A DNA stretch of 33,155 bases from CAZEYT01 sp964516295 (lineage in GTDB: Bacteria > Verrucomicrobiota > Verrucomicrobiia > Chthoniobacterales > Terrimicrobiaceae). How positions within the stretch are numbered: the first letter of the stretch is position 1; each line of letters starts with the position of its first letter. Location of the stretch: positions 1 to 33,155 of the forward strand of contig CAZEYT010000030.1 of NCBI GenBank assembly GCA_964516295.1, written 5' to 3'. A program made the translations under genes and the position numbers. Under the pieces are notes generated by a model. It searched no databases, was not told where the DNA came from, and saw only the letters and a list, made by a program, of their open reading frames with translations. Of this stretch, positions 1-7,642 are shown piece after piece.

Positions 1-136
1 TGGGGAGGGGAATCGGGCCGGTCACTTTCGAGCCCGTGCGCTTCGCGGTTTCAACGATCTCGGCCGCCGAGGCGTCGAGAATGCGGTAGTCGAATCCCTT
101 GAGCCGGATTCGGATTTTTTGTCCAGGTGCTGCCAT
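1..136 (-). CDS. rpsJ: Ribosomal protein S10, N-terminal part (cut by window edge)
   Basis: The first 45 codons of the 30S ribosomal protein S10, read leftwards from an ATG at 136. The translation contains the family's conserved N-terminal core: a basic strand with IRIRLKGFDYRILD, followed by AAEIVETAKRTGSKVTGPIPLP. S10 is about 100 residues, so a little under half the gene is here. S10 sits at the 30S head and also serves as the NusE antitermination factor, and it usually leads the large S10 operon (rpsJ-rplC-rplD-rplW), which would continue off the left edge. No gene lies directly upstream in an operon arrangement, so rpsJ is probably the first gene of its transcript. The start codon has no strong Shine-Dalgarno sequence. 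Identification is secure; only the C-terminus is unseen. Confidence 0.95.
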   Translation of the reverse strand, partial: MAAPGQKIRIRLKGFDYRILDASAAEIVETAKRTGSKVTGPIPLP

Positions 137-187
137 AATAAAGAGCGGTGAATGTTTGGTTGTTACCCGACATTGAGCGGGAGGGAG

Positions 188-215
188 AGGATAGGGGCCC
201 GCCGCAGGGTGGCAA
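188..215 (-). promoter_or_regulatory. rpsJ: Candidate promoter of rpsJ
   Basis: On the minus strand TTGCCA (215-210) is followed after 16 bases by TATCCT (193-188), each matching four or five of six sigma-70 consensus positions. Initiation near 181 would give a leader of about 45 bases before the rpsJ ATG at 136. It is the best spaced pair in the gap. Support is positional and by motif only. Confidence 0.4.
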
Positions 216-369
216 GGGAAAACTTCTGAAAAATTCGAGGCGGGCCAGAAGCTCACCCGGGAAGAGGAGAGACCGTATGAACAGGATTTTTCTGGAGGGA
301 ATGTGCCGCGCTGTCAGATGGAGCCCGACCCATTCCGACGCCCCACACGCTGCTCCGGTCGGACGTTCC

Positions 370-390
370 AAAAACACCTCTGCAGAGGGG
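370..390 (-). terminator. Weak candidate terminator of the cupin gene
   Basis: Read on the minus strand, the perfect palindrome CCTCTGCAGAGG (388-377) is followed by TGTTTTTGG, about 50 bases after the cupin stop codon. The stem is only four to six base pairs, so it is a poor intrinsic terminator, but both its position and the run of five T fit. Confidence 0.3.
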
Positions 391-438
391 CGTCGTGGGA
401 TCCGGGGCGGGGAAACGCAGGGTCGTTCACGGAGGTTG

Positions 439-933
439 TCAAATGACGAGGACCTTGGGGCGGGGGAATCCCTGTTCCTCGCAGAGTTTGAGGTAGTAGG
501 CGAGGCGGACGGGGCCGTCGACGATGCTCTCGACGTCGCCGTTTTCCGTGAGATTGATGTTTGTGCCGTGGATGTGCCAGCGGACGCGGGTGTTGTCTTC
601 GAGGATCTGGAGGGTGTGGGCGGAGGTGGCGGGTTCGTAGAGGAACGAACCGGCGCGGTTGATGAAGTCGTGCTCTTTGTATTTCCACGCGCCGGAGGTG
701 GTATGTCCCCAGACGTTTCCGGTGTGGACGTGCAGCGAACTCTCAAATCCCTTCTGGAAGATGTTTTCGGTGATCCACACGTTTTCGGAGCGGAAGACCT
801 GGATGACCTTGAGTTTGTTGCCGCCGCCAAGCTCAACGAACGGAAGGTCGTCGGCTCCCACGTGGAACGAGCCGGGGGCGTTGTCCACCGAGAGATCCCG
901 GACTTTGGTTTCGAAGTGACGCTGGATAAACAT
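439..933 (-). CDS. Cupin-fold dioxygenase-like protein (2,4'-dihydroxyacetophenone dioxygenase family)
   Basis: 164 residues with a single cupin (double-stranded beta-helix) domain over most of the length. The metal-site region reads HVHTGNVWGHTTSGAWKY at about residues 68-85, giving the two cupin histidines, and a second motif, FLYEPATSAHTLQI at about 96-109, supplies the later glutamate and histidine. This pattern is that of the ChrR/dihydroxyacetophenone-dioxygenase-like cupins, which cleave C-C bonds of oxygenated aromatic or small keto compounds with a mononuclear metal. The substrate cannot be read from sequence. There is no signal peptide, so it should be cytoplasmic. It diverges from an AEC-type transporter with about 50 bases between the starts, which suggests shared control and perhaps export or uptake of a related small organic acid. 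Fold confident, exact reaction not. Confidence 0.75.
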   Translation of the reverse strand: MFIQRHFETKVRDLSVDNAPGSFHVGADDLPFVELGGGNKLKVIQVFRSENVWITENIFQKGFESSLHVHTGNVWGHTTSGAWKYKEHDFINRAGSFLYEPATSAHTLQILEDNTRVRWHIHGTNINLTENGDVESIVDGPVRLAYYLKLCEEQGFPRPKVLVI

Positions 934-983
934 AAAAAAACGATTCCAGATGGGCGTGGATTTGCAAGGGCGACCTTGGCAGC

Positions 984-1907
984 ATGCGGGACATGACGCA
1001 GGCGTTTCTGTCGCTTCTTCCCATCGCGCTTTTTGGCGCTCTTCTGCGGGCGGTGATGCCGGGGGCGGAGGAGGCGCGATTGACGCTCAACCGCCTGGTT
1101 CTCGTCGCGTTCCTGCCGGTGTTGGTGTTTCGGACGATCATGACCTGTCCGATGGACGCGACGTTCTGGCAGGTTCCCGTGACGGCAGCGGTGACGTCGC
1201 TTGTGATGGTGGGTGCGGGATTTTGGGTTTTCCATTTTCTGCCGATTCCGCGGGCGACGAAGGGGGCGATGATTCTCGCGGCGGCGTTCGGGAATGTGAC
1301 TTACTTGGGACTTCCGTTGTTGCAGGGGCTTTTTCCCGGTCAAATGACCGAAACGGCGACGGTGGCGGTGCTTTTTGAGGCGATGACCTCCACGCTCAAT
1401 CTCACGCTTGGATCGGTGGTGGCCATCGCTTATGGAACCGGTGAGAGGATCACGTTCCGAAGGACGGCGCTGGAGGCATTGAAGCTCCCGCCGCTGTGGG
1501 CGCTGGCGTTGGCGCTCGTCTGGCGGGCGAGTGGGATTCCGTGCCCGGGATTTCTGCTGGACGGTGCCGGGGTGATGGCGGCGTCGGTCAGCGGGATGAT
1601 GATTCTCTCTCTCGGCATGGCGTTGCGGTTCCGGACGACTCCGCTTCTGGCACTCGTGATCCCGGTGGCCGGGCTGAAGCTTTTTGCGTCCCCAGCCATC
1701 GCCTCGTGGGTCGCGGGAACGGTGGGATTGGCCGGACTCACGCGGGATCTTGCGGTCCTCGAGGCGGCGATGCCGAGTCAGTTGCTCTCGTTCGTGATCG
1801 CGTCCCGTTTCCGACTGGATGAAGGGACGCTGTCCGCCGTGATTTTTGGAACGACGATCCTGTCTCTTTTCACGCTGCCGGTGATCCAGGCGTGGCTGCT
1901 TGGTTAG
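984..1907 (+). CDS. AEC family transporter (auxin efflux carrier-like permease)
   Basis: 307 residues, almost entirely hydrophobic, with about ten transmembrane stretches in two halves. It shows the family's features: an LNRLVLVAFLPVLVFRTIM-type first repeat, FGNVTYLGLPLLQGLF at about 108-123 (the conserved N-x2-Y-LGLP crossover region), and a C-terminal segment LEAAMPSQLLSFVIASRF matching the P-box that begins the second crossover. AEC proteins carry small organic anions (malate, malonate, auxin) through the inner membrane. The start may be the ATG at 984 or the one at 993; AAGGG at 966-970 is a distant possible Shine-Dalgarno. The gene diverges from the cupin gene. Family assignment is firm, substrate unknown. 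Confidence 0.85.
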   Translation: MRDMTQAFLSLLPIALFGALLRAVMPGAEEARLTLNRLVLVAFLPVLVFRTIMTCPMDATFWQVPVTAAVTSLVMVGAGFWVFHFLPIPRATKGAMILAAAFGNVTYLGLPLLQGLFPGQMTETATVAVLFEAMTSTLNLTLGSVVAIAYGTGERITFRRTALEALKLPPLWALALALVWRASGIPCPGFLLDGAGVMAASVSGMMILSLGMALRFRTTPLLALVIPVAGLKLFASPAIASWVAGTVGLAGLTRDLAVLEAAMPSQLLSFVIASRFRLDEGTLSAVIFGTTILSLFTLPVIQAWLLG

Positions 1908-1991
1908 GAAAAATGGGTCGCGCCAGAGATACGGTTTGATGGGCGGTGTCTTTGGCTTGTGATTTCGGGCGGATGTTTTTTAATTGGAATC

Positions 1992-2657
1992 ATGCGACGC
2001 ATTGCGGAGTCAGCCGCCGCCCTCCTCCTGGCCTCAGTCCTTTCGCTTTCCGCCGAAATCGTGGAGGAACTCACTTCGGCGCAGCTCGCGGAGGTGCGGA
2101 GTGGCAAGCAGTTGGTGCTCATGGAGGAGGTGGAAGGTCATCCGTGGCCGCGCATTCGGATTTTCCAGAAGGTGAATGCGACGCCGGAGGAAGTCGCGGC
2201 GGTGTTTTTTGACTATCGCAATGCGAAGTCCTACGTGCCCAAGCTCCTGAAGTCGGACATTTCCAAAACGATTTCGCCCTGTGTGCTCGAAGTCGACTAC
2301 GGGGTCGATGTGCCGATTATCCCGGACGAATTCTACACCGCCCGGAACACGCTGTCCGAAGCCGACGGACGCTACATGGTCCGCTGGCAGCTTGTCCGGG
2401 CGCTTCAGACGAAATCCAGCGAGGGAAATCTGCGGGTCGAGAAATTCGAGGGCGGCAGCCTGCTTTGCTACACGAATTTGGTGACACCCGGCTCGAAAAT
2501 GGCCGGGCTCCTGCGCATGCCGGCGATTGAGCAGATGAAGAACACGGTCCTGGCCATCGTCCGGCAGGTGGAATCGCAAAAAACGAACCGTCCGGCGGAT
2601 CTGGAGCGTCAGGTGGCCGAGATGCGGGAGGCCCTTCGTACGGAACCCGGGCGCTGA
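1992..2657 (+). CDS. Secreted START/SRPBCC-like protein
   Basis: 221 residues from the ATG at 1992. I prefer this to the upstream in-frame start at 1959 because it places a normal signal peptide at the very N-terminus: basic MRR, a hydrophobic A/L-rich core, and a cleavage region near LSLSAEI. The mature part resembles a START/polyketide-cyclase helix-grip domain: a strand RIRIFQKVNATPEEVAAVFFDY followed by PKLLKSDISKT at about residues 50-90, and a C-terminal long helix with MPAIEQMKNTVLAIVRQVE. Such proteins bind lipids or other hydrophobic ligands. It probably acts in the periplasm. The last 30 residues are charged and may form a short coil. It converges on the OmpA-like gene with six bases between stops. 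No specific ligand can be named. Confidence 0.65.
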   Translation: MRRIAESAAALLLASVLSLSAEIVEELTSAQLAEVRSGKQLVLMEEVEGHPWPRIRIFQKVNATPEEVAAVFFDYRNAKSYVPKLLKSDISKTISPCVLEVDYGVDVPIIPDEFYTARNTLSEADGRYMVRWQLVRALQTKSSEGNLRVEKFEGGSLLCYTNLVTPGSKMAGLLRMPAIEQMKNTVLAIVRQVESQKTNRPADLERQVAEMREALRTEPGR

Positions 2658-2663
2658 ACAGGG

Positions 2664-3194
2664 TCAGCTTTTGTTGACGGTGATTTCGACGCGGCGGTTC
2701 TGCTGGCGGCCCGAGGCGGTTTCGTTGGTAGCGGCGGGATTTTCCTCCCCGAGGGCGCGGATTGTGATGCGCTCCTCCTGAACGCCGGATTGGTTCATGA
2801 GCCAGGTTTTGACGGCAAGGGCCCGTTTTTCAGCGAGTTCCCGGTTTTGTTCTTCCGAGCCGCGGGAGTCCGTATAGCCGCGGATCTGGACCTGACCCTC
2901 GGGATAGGCGGCAAGGACGGTGCCGACTTGGCGGAGTTTGTCGCGGGCGTCGGTTTTGAGGGTTGCCTCGCCGGTGTCGAAGAGGACATCGCCGGAGAGG
3001 GACAGGGAGAGCTGGGTTTCGGATTCTTCGACGGCGAGTTCCTTGCGGGCCTTTTCGAGTTCGAGCTTTTTCTCGGCGACTTCGAGTTCCTTTTGTTTCA
3101 GTTCCAGTTCTTGTGCGGCCACCAAGGATTCCTCGGCCAAGGCAGGTTGAACGGCGAGGCAAGCGAGGGCGGCGGCGAAGAGGTAGGGCTTCAT
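2664..3194 (-). CDS. Small OmpA-family peptidoglycan-binding protein with coiled-coil stalk
   Basis: 176 residues from the ATG at 3194, which begins a clean signal peptide (MKPYLFAAALACLAVQPALA); an in-frame codon eight residues earlier would put charged residues before it. After cleavage comes a highly charged heptad-like segment, rich in ELELKQKELEVAEKK-type repeats (about 20-55), predicted to be a coiled coil. A C-terminal OmpA domain follows (about 65-176). The domain has the GYTDSRGSEEQNRELAEKRA motif with the aspartate and arginine that bind diaminopimelate, and ends in GRQQNRRVEITV. It should tie the envelope to peptidoglycan. It follows the RND permease by 41 bases on the same strand and may be co-transcribed, which would link it to the pump or to envelope stress. 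Confidence 0.85.
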   Translation of the reverse strand: MKPYLFAAALACLAVQPALAEESLVAAQELELKQKELEVAEKKLELEKARKELAVEESETQLSLSLSGDVLFDTGEATLKTDARDKLRQVGTVLAAYPEGQVQIRGYTDSRGSEEQNRELAEKRALAVKTWLMNQSGVQEERITIRALGEENPAATNETASGRQQNRRVEITVNKS

Positions 3195-3235
3195 ACCTTG
3201 GGAATCGCGCCCCGCCACCCCGGCGGCTGTGTGGG

Positions 3236-6200
3236 TCAGGCTTTTGGCGGCTCGGCCGGGGTTGGCGAAGGTGTTCCGCCCTCGGACTTCGCGCCCACGA
3301 AATACTTCTCTACAAAGTAGAAGCAGGCCGGGATGAGGAAGACGGCGATGAGCGTCGCCGCGAGCATGCCGCCGATAACGGTCGTTCCCAGAACCCGGCG
3401 GGAGACCGCTCCCGAACCGCTGGCGATGGCGAGCGGAACCGTGCCGAGGATGAAGGCAAAAGCGGTCATCAAGATCGGTCGGAGGCGAAGTTTGGCTCCG
3501 GAGAGCGCTGCTTCGATGAGCGGCTTGCCTTTCTCGTATTCATCTTTGGCAAACTCGACGATGAGAATGGCATTTTTCGCCGCGAGACCGATGAGCATCA
3601 CGAGACCGATCTGGGCGTAAAGATTGTTCTGCATCCCGCGCAGGGAGAGTCCGGCAAAGGCTCCAAAAACAGCGATGGGTGTCGAAAGAAGCACGCTGAA
3701 CGGGAGCGTCCAGCTCTCATATTGCGCGGCGAGAATGAGGAAAACAAAGAGCAGGGAAAGTCCGAAGATCGCGGTGGGTGGAACGCCCTGGGCTGCTTTT
3801 TGTTCCTGGTAGGACATGCCGAAGTAATCAAAGCCCATGCCCGACGGCATCGTCTCGGCAAAGACCTCTTCCAGCGCCTTCATGGCCTGCGCGGTCGAGT
3901 AGCCCGGAGCGACCGAGGCGCTGATCTGCGAGCAGCGGAACATGTTGTAGCGCATGGTGAATTCCGGTCCGAAGGTCTTCTCAGACTCGACGAATGAGGA
4001 CACGGGCACGGGCTCGTTGCGGTTGTTCGTGACGTAGAAAAGGCCGAGATTGTCGATATCGGTCCGGTATTCTCCTTCCGCCTGAACGTAGACCTGCCAC
4101 TGGAGGCCGAAGCGGTTGAAATAATTGACGAAATAGCCGCCGAAGAAGGTTTGGACGGTTTGGTAGGCGTCCGAGAGGCTGACCCCTTGGATCATGGCCT
4201 GGGCCTCATCGACTTTGAGAAAAATCTGAGGAACGTCCCAAAGAGCCGTGGTGAAAAGGCTCGAGAATTCCGGGCGCTTCTTCGCGGCCTCCATGAAGGT
4301 CTGGGTGTTCTTCGCAATGAATTCGACATCTGCACCGGTGCGGTCTTCGAGGATGAACGTGACACCGCCCGAGGTGCCGATGCCGGGAATCGCCGGTGGC
4401 GGGAAGGCAAAGGCGGCGGTGGGCTCGGCCAGGGCGGCGAGTTCGCGGTTGATCCGGTTCTGGATGGCGTCGACCTGAAGTTCCGGCGTTTTGCGTTTGG
4501 CCCATTCTTCCAAGGTGATGAAGAAAAACCCGGTGTAGGTGCTTTGGACGGTGCTGAGGAGGTTGAAGCCGACGATGGTGGTGACGAATTCGACGCCCGG
4601 GGTTTCGCGGAGAATTTCCTCAATCTTCGAGGCCGCGGCATCGGTGAGTTGCAGGGAGGAGGCGCGGGGGAGTTGGACGACGCCGAAGAGGTAGCCTTGG
4701 TCTTCTTCCGGAATAAAGCCGCTGGGCATGGTTCCACCAATACCGCCGGCTGCCAGACCTAGGACGAGCACCATGCCGAGACTGATAACAACTTTGCGGA
4801 TCAAGCCGCGACAGACGCCAACATAGCCATCGGTCGCCTTGCCGAAAAATTTATTGAACCCCCGGAAAAACGCTCCGAGCGGTCCGCGGGGCTCCGTGCG
4901 CGGGCGCAGGAGGAGCGCGCCGAGGGCCGGGCTGAGGGAGAGCGCGTTGAAGGCCGAAATGAGGACCGAAACGGCCATGGTGACCGCAAACTGCTGATAC
5001 ATCGCACCGGTAATGCCCGGGATAAACACCGTCGGGATGAACACCGCGGCGAGAATGAGCGCGATGGCCACGACCGGACCGGATACCTGCGACATCGCCT
5101 TGAAGGCCGCATCGCGTGGGGAGAGCCCTTCCTCGATGTGGGATTCGATGGCTTCCACGACCACGATCGCATCATCGACCACGAGACCGATCGCCAGTAC
5201 AAGACCGAAGAGTGAGAGCGTGTTGATCGAAAATCCGAGCAGCGGGAAAATGGCGAAGGTGCCGATGAGCGAAACCGGCACGGCGATCAGCGGAATGAGC
5301 GTCGCCCGCCAGCCTTGGAGGAAAATGAAGACGACCAGAATGACCAGCACCATGGCCTCGAAAAGCGTCTTCACGATTTCCTTCATGCCCTCGGTGACCG
5401 CCTTCGTCGTGTCGAGGGCGACTTCGCATTGAAGATCTTCCGGGAAAGCCTTGGCCTGCTCTTCGAAAAGGGCCCGGACCTGCTTCATGGTATCGACGGC
5501 GTTCGAACCCGGAAGCTGGTAAATGGCGACAATCGCGGCGTTCTGACCCTGGAAGCGACCGCGGAGATTGTAAACCTGCGAGCCGAGTTCGACGCGGGCC
5601 ACGTCGCGCACGCGGACGAGCGAACCGTCGTCATTGGCGCGGATCACGATGTCTTCGAATTGCTTCGGCGTGGTGAGGCGGCCGGTTGTATTGACCGTGA
5701 ACGTGTAAACTTGTCCCGGAGGCACGGGTTCGGCACCGATCTGGCCGGCCGGGTTGACGTTGTTCTGGTTGTTGATCGCGCGGATGACTTCCGGGACGGT
5801 GATATTCAGCGTCGCAAGGCGGTCGGGTTGCACCCAGATGCGCATGGCGTATTGACCCGCGCCGAAGATGCTCACGCTGCCGACGCCGTTTACCCGGGTG
5901 AGGGGATCGTTGATGTTGATGTAGGCGTAGTTGGCGAGGAAGGTCGGGTTGAATGTGCCTTTCGGCGAATACAAAACAAAGACGCCGAGCGGGGAGGAGA
6001 GGGCCTGCTCGACCGTGATGCCGAAGTTGCGCACGTCCTGCGGGAGCTGGGATGACGCCTGCGTCTGGCGCATCTGGGCGAGGATCTGATCAGTGGTCGG
6101 CTCGGTCGATGTGTCGAAAATGACGTTGAGCGTCATCATGCCATTGTTGGCATTGATCGAATACATGTAGTCCATGCCCTCGACGCCGCTCATTTGCTGC

Positions 6201-6397
6201 TCGATCGGGGTGGCGACCGATTGTTCGACGGTGAGGGCGTCCGCACCGACGTAGGTGGTCTGGACTTGGATTTGCGGCGGGACAATGTTTGGGAACTGCG
6301 AGACAGGCAGACCGGCCATCGAGACCAGACCCACGATCACGGTAATGATCGCGATGACCATGGCCACGATGGGCCGTCGGATGAAAAAGTTCGACAT
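3236..6397 (-). CDS. RND multidrug efflux permease (HAE-1/AcrB family)
   Basis: 1053 residues, the normal size of AcrB-type pumps. It is the proton-driven inner-membrane trimer that takes drugs or hydrophobic compounds from the periplasm. The N-terminus has the typical MSNFFIRRPIVAMVIAI. The proton-relay residues are present: D408 and D409 in GLVVDDAIVVVEAIE and K941 in GLAAKNAILIVEFAKDE, one off from AcrB numbering. Large periplasmic loops lie at about 30-330 and 555-870, with FIPEEDQGYLFGVVQLP opening the second. It starts only six bases after the stop of the adaptor gene, so the two form an operon. The outer-membrane partner is not next to it; the only TolC-like gene in the window lies about 17 kb away at 23151. 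Substrate range cannot be told from sequence. Confidence 0.95.
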   Translation of the reverse strand: MSNFFIRRPIVAMVIAIITVIVGLVSMAGLPVSQFPNIVPPQIQVQTTYVGADALTVEQSVATPIEQQMSGVEGMDYMYSINANNGMMTLNVIFDTSTEPTTDQILAQMRQTQASSQLPQDVRNFGITVEQALSSPLGVFVLYSPKGTFNPTFLANYAYININDPLTRVNGVGSVSIFGAGQYAMRIWVQPDRLATLNITVPEVIRAINNQNNVNPAGQIGAEPVPPGQVYTFTVNTTGRLTTPKQFEDIVIRANDDGSLVRVRDVARVELGSQVYNLRGRFQGQNAAIVAIYQLPGSNAVDTMKQVRALFEEQAKAFPEDLQCEVALDTTKAVTEGMKEIVKTLFEAMVLVILVVFIFLQGWRATLIPLIAVPVSLIGTFAIFPLLGFSINTLSLFGLVLAIGLVVDDAIVVVEAIESHIEEGLSPRDAAFKAMSQVSGPVVAIALILAAVFIPTVFIPGITGAMYQQFAVTMAVSVLISAFNALSLSPALGALLLRPRTEPRGPLGAFFRGFNKFFGKATDGYVGVCRGLIRKVVISLGMVLVLGLAAGGIGGTMPSGFIPEEDQGYLFGVVQLPRASSLQLTDAAASKIEEILRETPGVEFVTTIVGFNLLSTVQSTYTGFFFITLEEWAKRKTPELQVDAIQNRINRELAALAEPTAAFAFPPPAIPGIGTSGGVTFILEDRTGADVEFIAKNTQTFMEAAKKRPEFSSLFTTALWDVPQIFLKVDEAQAMIQGVSLSDAYQTVQTFFGGYFVNYFNRFGLQWQVYVQAEGEYRTDIDNLGLFYVTNNRNEPVPVSSFVESEKTFGPEFTMRYNMFRCSQISASVAPGYSTAQAMKALEEVFAETMPSGMGFDYFGMSYQEQKAAQGVPPTAIFGLSLLFVFLILAAQYESWTLPFSVLLSTPIAVFGAFAGLSLRGMQNNLYAQIGLVMLIGLAAKNAILIVEFAKDEYEKGKPLIEAALSGAKLRLRPILMTAFAFILGTVPLAIASGSGAVSRRVLGTTVIGGMLAATLIAVFLIPACFYFVEKYFVGAKSEGGTPSPTPAEPPKA

Positions 6398-6403
6398 GGT
6401 GGG

Positions 6404-7576
6404 TCAGTTCGCCGGGGGGGCCGTTGGACTCGCAGCTGGTGTCGGAGTCGGCGTGGGGGCTTGGTAAGGCGAGGGGTTGAGCTTGAGGCCCGGGCGGGCT
6501 TTTTCGACCCCGCCGACCACGACCTTGTCACCCGCTTTGAGCGCACCCTTGACGACCTGAAGGCTTCCCTCGGTCGGGCCAAGTTTGACGAAGACGGGCT
6601 TGGCAACGTTGTCGGGTCCGAGGGTGACCACAAAGTAACTGCCTTGGAGCTCGGCGGTGGATGCCTGCGGGACGAGGAGCGCTCCAGTGAGTTCCTGCAC
6701 GGGGGCGGTGACACGGGCGAAGAGGCCGGGACGAAGCACGCCTTTCGGGTTCGGGAAGAGCGCGGTAATCTGGATGGTCCCGGTGGAGGAATTCACCTGG
6801 CGGTTGACAAAGTCAAACCGACCTTTCTCGGGGTAAACGGTGCCGTCCGCGAGCCTGAGGCTAAGACGCCCGGTTTTGTTGGTGTCCTTGCCCTCTTGAA
6901 GCTGCGCGAGAAGCGGGGCGGCCTGCAGATACTCGGCCTCCGTGATCGAGAAATTCATTTTCATCGGATCAATCTGCGAGATCTGGGTGAGGATGGAGGT
7001 TCGCCCGCCGGGGCCGACCAGATCTCCGATCTGCGCTTGGGCGACGCCGACAACGCCGTCGAAGGGGGCCCGGATCGTGCAGTAGTCGAGGTTGACCTGT
7101 GCCGCTTGGACAGCGGCCTCGAGAGCTGCGGCTGCGGCGATGGCTCCCTGGGTCGTCTGGTAGGAAATATCGTATTCCTGCTGGCTGATGACCTTCGTTT
7201 GGTAAAGCTCGGTCTGGCGCTTGAGGGTGATCTGCTGGAGCTGGGCCGCGGCGACGGATTGAGCATAGTTTGCCTGGGCTTGTGCGAGGGCGGCTTGGAA
7301 CGGTCTCGGGTCGATGGTGAAGAGGATGTCGCCCTTTTTGACCGTCGAGCCCTCTTTGTAATTCTGCGTGAGGAGGTAGCCGGTAACCTGGGCCTGGATG
7401 TTGGCGTTCTGGTAGCCATCGAGCAGGCCAACCCACGTATTATACGCCACGACATCCTGTTGGATGACAGGAGTGACGGTCACCGCCGGCGGATGGGTAG
7501 CGGGCTTGGGCTTCTCGCAGGCCGCCAAGGCCAGGCAGATGACCAGGGAGACCACCGGGGTGACATTCCGATTCAT
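6404..7576 (-). CDS. RND efflux periplasmic adaptor lipoprotein (MFP family)
   Basis: 390 residues from the ATG at 7576, chosen because it opens a lipoprotein signal peptide with the lipobox LAAC at residues 17-20; AAGGA sits just upstream. The adaptor bridges the RND permease and an outer-membrane channel. Visible parts are the lipoyl/barrel-sandwich halves (VQAQVTGYLLTQNYKEGSTVKKGDILFTIDPRPF at about 56-90 and RAPFDGVVGVAQAQIGDLVGPG at about 165-186), a helical hairpin rich in alanine and glutamine between them, and a beta-barrel/membrane-proximal part after 200. The C-terminus is a proline/alanine/threonine-rich tail. It is followed after six bases by the permease gene and preceded by glgP 66 bases upstream on the same strand. 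Confidence 0.93.
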   Translation of the reverse strand: MNRNVTPVVSLVICLALAACEKPKPATHPPAVTVTPVIQQDVVAYNTWVGLLDGYQNANIQAQVTGYLLTQNYKEGSTVKKGDILFTIDPRPFQAALAQAQANYAQSVAAAQLQQITLKRQTELYQTKVISQQEYDISYQTTQGAIAAAAALEAAVQAAQVNLDYCTIRAPFDGVVGVAQAQIGDLVGPGGRTSILTQISQIDPMKMNFSITEAEYLQAAPLLAQLQEGKDTNKTGRLSLRLADGTVYPEKGRFDFVNRQVNSSTGTIQITALFPNPKGVLRPGLFARVTAPVQELTGALLVPQASTAELQGSYFVVTLGPDNVAKPVFVKLGPTEGSLQVVKGALKAGDKVVVGGVEKARPGLKLNPSPYQAPTPTPTPAASPTAPPAN

Positions 7577-7642
7577 GCGGTCCTTGCCTACCAACTTCTC
7601 CCGGCGAGGGCGAGCAGAGAATTCTGCATCCGGTCGTTTGGC

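Larger units (their letters stand above)
137..438. other. Intergenic region between rpsJ and the cupin gene
   Basis: A 302-base stretch without a convincing gene. Both flanking genes read leftwards, so it holds the 3' end of the cupin transcript and the 5' region of rpsJ. It contains the promoter candidate at 188-215 and a short perfect palindrome at 377-388. An open frame on the plus strand with an ATG at 278 behind an AGGAGAG-like sequence runs through the whole cupin gene antisense to it, and the protein it would give looks random. I found no tRNA or known riboswitch motif. Confidence 0.6.

Noticed and set aside
148..996. Plus-strand frame with an ATG at 278 after an AGGAGAG-like sequence
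   Set aside because: Most of it is antisense to the cupin gene, whose metal motifs are clear, and its own product is low-complexity.
7605..7630. Terminator between glgP and the RND adaptor
   Set aside because: GCAGA-N4-TCTGC is only a 5-bp hairpin without a T-run.
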